64,000 nucleotides of DNA from a virus. A model generated the notes under the pieces. That model was given only the letters and a program-made list of their open reading frames with translations. It was not told where the DNA came from and ran no database searches. A program made the translations under genes and the position numbers. Below are positions 60,016-64,000 of the stretch, piece after piece. The stretch is taken from positions 32,745-96,744 of the IMG/VR virus record IMGVR_UViG_3300030419_008098; one strand, 5' to 3'. The number at the start of each line of letters is the position of its first letter. Positions within the stretch are counted from its first letter, which is position 1.

Positions 60016-63000
60016 ATAGTACCCACCCCGAGCTAAGGACTCCGTCTTCGCATAAGGTAATTAATTTTTTCTCATACCCCTGTAATCCCGTATATTTTAC
60101 ATGCAAAATACTGGGGCCATCTGGATTGGATAGAGCGTCGTAAGGGGTATCGTCGGCCACAATTTCAATTCCTCCAGACCCCTTAATAACAACTTCGTCA
60201 CCACATCCCGTGGCATCTAAAGAGGGAATACTCAAACGGTGTTCGGCCCAAATTTTATTCCACGATTCCCGGCAAACCGACCCTGTCGCCACATCTTGCC
60301 CGCTAATCTTTAAACTGGTTCCGAAACTTGCTTCGTCTCCATAAATCGTACCCCCACTTATAGTTAACCCAGTTATATCTGTAGCCCGAACATTAGTTGC
60401 ATTTAAAGTGGCCGTGCTATGGGTCCACGTAAAGGTAGAGGATCCCCCAAAACTGCCGTTATCATTATATTGTACATAAGTATTGGATCCCCCAGGACTG
60501 GCTCCACCCCCTCCGCCACCAGTTTCTCCGGTATACCCCACCCAGAGAGCACCACCTTCAACTTTAGTTTGAATACCACTAATCCCCGAAATTCCCAAAG
60601 AATCACAACCGCTGGCTTCCAAGGTTCCATCATCTGAGGTGATTTCTGAAAAAGCATTTTCACAACCACTCCCGCTTCCACCCACACTGCCAGTAAAACT
60701 AATGCGGATATCAGGGCCCGAAGGAGTTCCGGAAACTATGGTCTCAATACCCTCCCCTCCATACACATGTAAAGTAGTGCATCCAGTGGGAAACCCCATA
60801 CCTTTATCCGCGAGAAGAGCCACAAAAGTATCCTTGGCACAACCCGTGTACCCTATCCGCAATGCGTCATCTACAATGGAAACATTTATTCCAGAATGCC
60901 CCGTAACAGTTAATGTATCGCACCCGGAAGCACTCAATAGCTCGCCACCAGCACTTACTTTCGAAAAGGCAGTCTCACAACCAGTGGCGGAACAGGTTCC
61001 TTTGCAAATTTCTAAAGACGACGCACTAACTCCAGTATAATCAGGTACCGTAGAACCCGCATTAAAGAATTGATCCCATTCACTGATGCCGGCGTCCTGG
61101 TCGGAATTGTTACCGGAAAAAAAGTAAATTTCGGTCCCTGCCCCAAAAGGCCAAAGTGCAGTATTGTCCGTATCCCAAGTCGTAATATCGGATAAAGTAG
61201 CGTCAATTGATACCGTTTCCCCGTTTTTATTTATCATTGAGATGCAAGCCAAATCCCCGCTACCCCAAGTTCCCTCTACCGCGTTACCAGACAAAGTTAT
61301 TTTAGCATTTCCCTCTATAAAACCTATATTGGAACCGGGGTACGCATCCGGATCGGACCCGGTATAAGTAAGATAGCTATTGCAGTCTTGGGCGTCATCG
61401 GTGTACGAAAAGACAACTTGTCCATTATCGTCAACTGTAATATTCAGCCCTCCGGATCCTGATAAAATTAAATGATCGTCACACCCCTGAGCTTCTATTG
61501 AATGCGTATTGGTGGTAATTCTTCCCCATGCAGCCCCACAACCACTTCCATCGGCCCCACCCCCGGTGGTGCCCGTATAGGCTATCCATAAAGCCCCACC
61601 TGAAACCATGGTGTGAATACCACTAATCCCCGAAATTCCCAAAGAATCACACCCTATAGCTACCAACTCTCCGTCATCCGAGGTGATTCCTGAAAAAGCG
61701 TTTTCGCAACCTCCTCCCCCGCCAGGATGAGAAATAACCAAATCATCTCCGACCCAGGCAGTAGTAACACTTCCCGCTCCTATAATATTAAAACTATCAT
61801 CGCAGCCATAAGCCGTATGCGGAGTGTTGCTCTGGTCATAAACCGTTCTAAATACATTCTCACAACCACTAGTCGTGATTGAGCCTGTAATCCCGGTATA
61901 ACAAATTTCTACTACGGGAGTCGCCCCGGCGGTGTTTAAACTTACATCAATTCCACTACAACCAGTAAAAAGCAACGTATTAGAACACCCCGACGCAGCC
62001 ACCGTGTTGCCCGAAACACCAAATTTATTAAAAACATCCGAACAGCCAGACCCAGTGGCTGCACCCCCCGTAAGACCAGTATAGCAAATTTCTATCACCG
62101 GATACGGCACGCCGTTGGACTCTTCTCGTAAATTTACATCAATTCCGCTACACCCACTAAAAAACAACGCACCCGAACACCCCGACGCAGCCACCCAATG
62201 GGATGTACCTTCGCCTGTAACACCAAATTTATTAAATACATCCGGGCAACCTCCGGATTCGGATCCTGAAACGGTTTCCGAACCACAAGTAGCATTCAAG
62301 GGTAATACGCCCTCCTCCCCAATCCATTGCATAGTCTCCCCATCTGCACCAATGCTGTCATTAAAATATAAAACAGGATCAGTGGCTAAAGTATAGAAGT
62401 ACCCCGAAATCGACCTATCTTTTCCTGTGTTAGATTCATGATCTTGGCTAGCGGACTCACAAATGCAATTAAATAAAGGATGTTTGGAATCAATACAAAG
62501 GGGGATTTTCTGCAGTCGGAGGGGCGCCCCTTTTATAGGTCTTACAGCTTCAGCTAAAGGAATGCCTCTTGATCCTTGCGCTTCACCCGGAGCCTCGTCG
62601 CCGTAATCTTCTGCATTTTCTTTACCCCAATAAGTATAATCACGATCCGTTTGGGGGTAGCCTCCTAAAAACTTTATTTTTTTAGACCCATCGCATCCCG
62701 AAAATCCGGACCAATGCTCTTTTAAATCTATATCTTTTTCGGCTCCGTTAAAGGTGGCTGCAGCACGATAATTGGCGTTTTGATCCATTTGCACTCCCCC
62801 TAATGGCATCGGATCTCCAAATGGCTTAACAGGCGCCCCTGCAATTAACCATTTTCCTGCTCCCCTTTCCCATCCTGAAATCCCTGTCCCCCACTGCGAA
62901 TTAAAGTCCTCAACAGCCCCGGACCCTACATAATTTTCGGCAAATTTCCACACCTTATCGACAGTATCCCATTCGAGAGGAACTGTTCTATTATATGTAT

Positions 63001-63394
63001 ATAAATCTAAACTATTAAAATCCAGCAACAAAGGAGTTTCCGGATTAGGTTCGGCAGGAGCTTGAGTGGGAATACCTTGACCACCCCACCCTTTCACGGG
63101 AGACACCCGCACCTGATAATGTTTTAGGGGAACTGGCATAGGAGAGCCAGTGGTGTCATATATATCGGGCCAGGGTGCGCCTAACGAAAGACTGGGGGTT
63201 AAGGCATCTACGCCAAAGGCGGACCACTCCTTCCAGCCTGCCCTACCCACGCTGCCCCCCGCACTATACTGATAGGCGGCCATGTCCGAATTATTTAATG
63301 AAGGATTTCCATACAAGCCATAAGATTCACTTTGTGACTTGCACTGAAACCAGTCAAGGTAAGCATAATCATTTGGACCGCTAAGAAAACTCAT
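59999..63394 (-). CDS. Giant repetitive Cys-containing fibre-like protein
   Basis: 1131 residues. The N-terminal 350 residues form a Trp/Tyr/Pro-rich domain of its own (YAYLDWFQCKSQSESYG). From about 380 to 1000 there are about nine repeats of 50-90 residues built on the plan GC-x-x-x-F...G-x-L-x-A-x-GC-D-x-L...SGI...V...L-x-I-x-YTG-x-TGG, each with two conserved Cys. The final 130 residues carry SGGTIYGDEASFGTSLKISG-type fibre sequence and a compact end. It is very likely a long virion fibre or spike. Two repeats are nearly identical at the DNA level. Its gene starts after an AT-rich 43-base gap. Confidence 0.78.
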   Translation of the reverse strand: MSFLSGPNDYAYLDWFQCKSQSESYGLYGNPSLNNSDMAAYQYSAGGSVGRAGWKEWSAFGVDALTPSLSLGAPWPDIYDTTGSPMPVPLKHYQVRVSPVKGWGGQGIPTQAPAEPNPETPLLLDFNSLDLYTYNRTVPLEWDTVDKVWKFAENYVGSGAVEDFNSQWGTGISGWERGAGKWLIAGAPVKPFGDPMPLGGVQMDQNANYRAAATFNGAEKDIDLKEHWSGFSGCDGSKKIKFLGGYPQTDRDYTYWGKENAEDYGDEAPGEAQGSRGIPLAEAVRPIKGAPLRLQKIPLCIDSKHPLFNCICESASQDHESNTGKDRSISGYFYTLATDPVLYFNDSIGADGETMQWIGEEGVLPLNATCGSETVSGSESGGCPDVFNKFGVTGEGTSHWVAASGCSGALFFSGCSGIDVNLREESNGVPYPVIEICYTGLTGGAATGSGCSDVFNKFGVSGNTVAASGCSNTLLFTGCSGIDVSLNTAGATPVVEICYTGITGSITTSGCENVFRTVYDQSNTPHTAYGCDDSFNIIGAGSVTTAWVGDDLVISHPGGGGGCENAFSGITSDDGELVAIGCDSLGISGISGIHTMVSGGALWIAYTGTTGGGADGSGCGAAWGRITTNTHSIEAQGCDDHLILSGSGGLNITVDDNGQVVFSYTDDAQDCNSYLTYTGSDPDAYPGSNIGFIEGNAKITLSGNAVEGTWGSGDLACISMINKNGETVSIDATLSDITTWDTDNTALWPFGAGTEIYFFSGNNSDQDAGISEWDQFFNAGSTVPDYTGVSASSLEICKGTCSATGCETAFSKVSAGGELLSASGCDTLTVTGHSGINVSIVDDALRIGYTGCAKDTFVALLADKGMGFPTGCTTLHVYGGEGIETIVSGTPSGPDIRISFTGSVGGSGSGCENAFSEITSDDGTLEASGCDSLGISGISGIQTKVEGGALWVGYTGETGGGGGGASPGGSNTYVQYNDNGSFGGSSTFTWTHSTATLNATNVRATDITGLTISGGTIYGDEASFGTSLKISGQDVATGSVCRESWNKIWAEHRLSIPSLDATGCGDEVVIKGSGGIEIVADDTPYDALSNPDGPSILHVKYTGLQGYEKKLITLCEDGVLSSGWVLFKPFE
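60559..60668 (-). repeat. Long direct DNA repeat, copy A, in the fibre gene
   Basis: About 110 bases that recur with few changes at 61607-61716, including an identical stretch of about 36 bases around 60577-60607. It encodes the module GCENAFSEITSDDG...GCDSLGISGISGI in both copies. Recent duplication or recombination is likely. Confidence 0.75.
61607..61716 (-). repeat. Long direct DNA repeat, copy B, in the fibre gene
   Basis: The partner of the repeat at 60559-60668. It differs mainly at third codon positions outside the identical core, and both copies keep the two Cys codons. Confidence 0.75.
61934..62250 (-). repeat. Tandem duplicated module in the fibre gene
   Basis: Two adjacent units of about 140-190 bases (61934-62045 and 62115-62250 carry the best-matching parts) encode GCPDVFNKFGV or GCSDVFNKFGV, ASGCS and FSGCSGIDVNL or FTGCSGIDVSL. 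The second contains a short insertion. Confidence 0.7.
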
Positions 63395-63437
63395 GAGTAG
63401 AAAAATTTAAAATTTACATTATAATAATTACACTATT

Positions 63438-63656
63438 ATGGACGATGATTTTTTAATAGATATGTTTTTTCGCCACGGCTGTACTGGTCCTGACGGCAGC
63501 AAGCTCCCATTGAGAAATTGTGAAAAAATTCATAAATTATATAGAGATGAAGTGGATGGAACATTTTGTAGTGGTTGCGCCATTAGAGCTATTAAAAAAA
63601 AATATGCCCAGCGTTTGAGGATTTTCCTGCAAAAAGACCGAGAGCTTAAATCGTGA
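63438..63656 (+). CDS. Small four-Cys protein, stand-alone copy of the GT77-like C-terminal unit
   Basis: 72 residues. Cys spacing is C-x13-C-x16-C-x2-C (CTGPDGSKLPLRNC, then GTFCSGCAIRAIKKKYAQRL). The C-terminal unit of the transferase at 59122-60015 has C-x12-C-x16-C-x2-C with the same KKYA helix, so the two are homologous. Four Cys in this order probably bind one zinc. It may be a protein-protein docking module. It lies between two virion genes and its end overlaps the next gene on the opposite strand by 11 bases. Confidence 0.7.
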   Translation: MDDDFLIDMFFRHGCTGPDGSKLPLRNCEKIHKLYRDEVDGTFCSGCAIRAIKKKYAQRLRIFLQKDRELKS

Positions 63657-64000
63657 CCTCCCCGGTTTTTCCATAAAAAGTGGCAGTAACGCTTCGCAAA
63701 GGCAACCCCTCTAGCAAAAAAGAATTTATGGCACCAGTAGTTCGGGTGCAATTCGTATTAGTAAGGACACCATTAACAAAATACGTATGATAATCCGGGA
63801 AAACAGTACCGCTTATCTCCACGGCGGAATTTTTATAACTAAAAAAATAATTATTTTCTTCACCCTCTGAAAAATACTGTAATCTTAGTGGGGTTATGCC
63901 GGTTTCATAATCGGCATTAATAATATTATCATATGCATTCTGCGAGAATGTTGTCGTACCGGCACGGATCATGCCAGTTTCTTCGTCATAGTCTTCTTCT
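63646..64000 (-). CDS. Probable virion protein, 5' part off the right edge
   Basis: The frame is open to the window edge (118 residues visible), so the N-terminus lies outside; an internal ATG at 63972 is probably not the start because acidic coding sequence continues upstream (DYDEETGMIRAGTTTFSQNA). Thr/Asn/Tyr-rich with short strands and TTGAINSFLLEGLPL, typical of fibre or baseplate wedge proteins. It ends 11 bases inside the small four-Cys gene on the other strand. The exact role is unknown. Confidence 0.6.
   Translation of the reverse strand, partial: EEDYDEETGMIRAGTTTFSQNAYDNIINADYETGITPLRLQYFSEGEENNYFFSYKNSAVEISGTVFPDYHTYFVNGVLTNTNCTRTTGAINSFLLEGLPLRSVTATFYGKTGEVTI

Noticed and set aside
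60559-62250. Regular repeats as a possible CRISPR array
   Set aside because: The repeats are long, in frame, of uneven spacing and encode protein modules; there are no short spacers and no cas genes.

Overview
The window is one continuous, very compact stretch of a tailed double-stranded DNA phage genome, probably a large marine or freshwater myovirus distantly related to the T4-like cyanophages and pelagiphages. The evidence is a UvsX/RecA-like recombinase, a gp41-like helicase, a gp61-like TOPRIM primase, phage nucleotide metabolism genes (class I ribonucleotide reductase, dUTPase, dNMP kinase), a small heat-shock protein, a gp55-like sigma factor and several repetitive fibre-like virion proteins. 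No terminase, portal, major capsid or tail-tube gene lies in the window, so T4 relatedness is an inference from the replication genes. The host cannot be named.

Layout. 1-3.2 kb (minus strand): virion or envelope-associated proteins, including a VWA-domain membrane protein and a Cys-rich lipoprotein. 3.2-10 kb (minus): Hsp20, Nudix and the replication/recombination block (PD-(D/E)XK nuclease, primase, helicase, small endonuclease, UvsX). 10.1-10.5 kb: a phage-encoded tmRNA; this is the only stretch of more than 300 bases without a protein gene. 10.5-17.2 kb (minus): membrane protein and lipoprotein, virion proteins, NrdB, a holin-like protein and NrdA. 17.4-34.4 kb: the first glycan island, mostly minus strand with two plus-strand insertions. 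34.5-39.4 kb (plus): dUTPase, dNMP kinase, sigma factor, a DUF3127-type protein, a glycosyltransferase and paired small paralogues. 39.4-50 kb (minus): the second glycan island. 50-52.7 kb (minus): virion proteins. 52.7-60 kb (plus): an SSB-like protein, a split glycosyltransferase, a sulfotransferase and others. 60-64 kb: a giant repetitive Cys-rich fibre-like protein and further virion genes.

How it works together. About 35 kb is devoted to sugars. There are nucleotide-sugar enzymes (GDP-mannose 4,6-dehydratase, GDP-mannose 3,5-epimerase, a UDP-glucose/GDP-mannose dehydrogenase, and an SDR-cupin-C-methyltransferase fusion), about 18 likely glycosyltransferases from many families, three sulfotransferases, several methyltransferases and an NAD synthetase. 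I see no flippase, polymerase, ABC exporter or initiating phosphoglycosyltransferase. The set therefore looks more like cytoplasmic decoration of virion proteins (fibre genes are interleaved with it) than surface polysaccharide export; this is inference. Other notable points are a tmRNA with an unusually basic 20-residue tag, an NrdB with Val at the radical-Tyr position, and a recurring AGTGTATAAT motif directly upstream of minus-strand genes that may be the promoter of the phage sigma factor. Starts were revised where an ATGA/TAATG junction, ribosome binding site or promoter argued for it.
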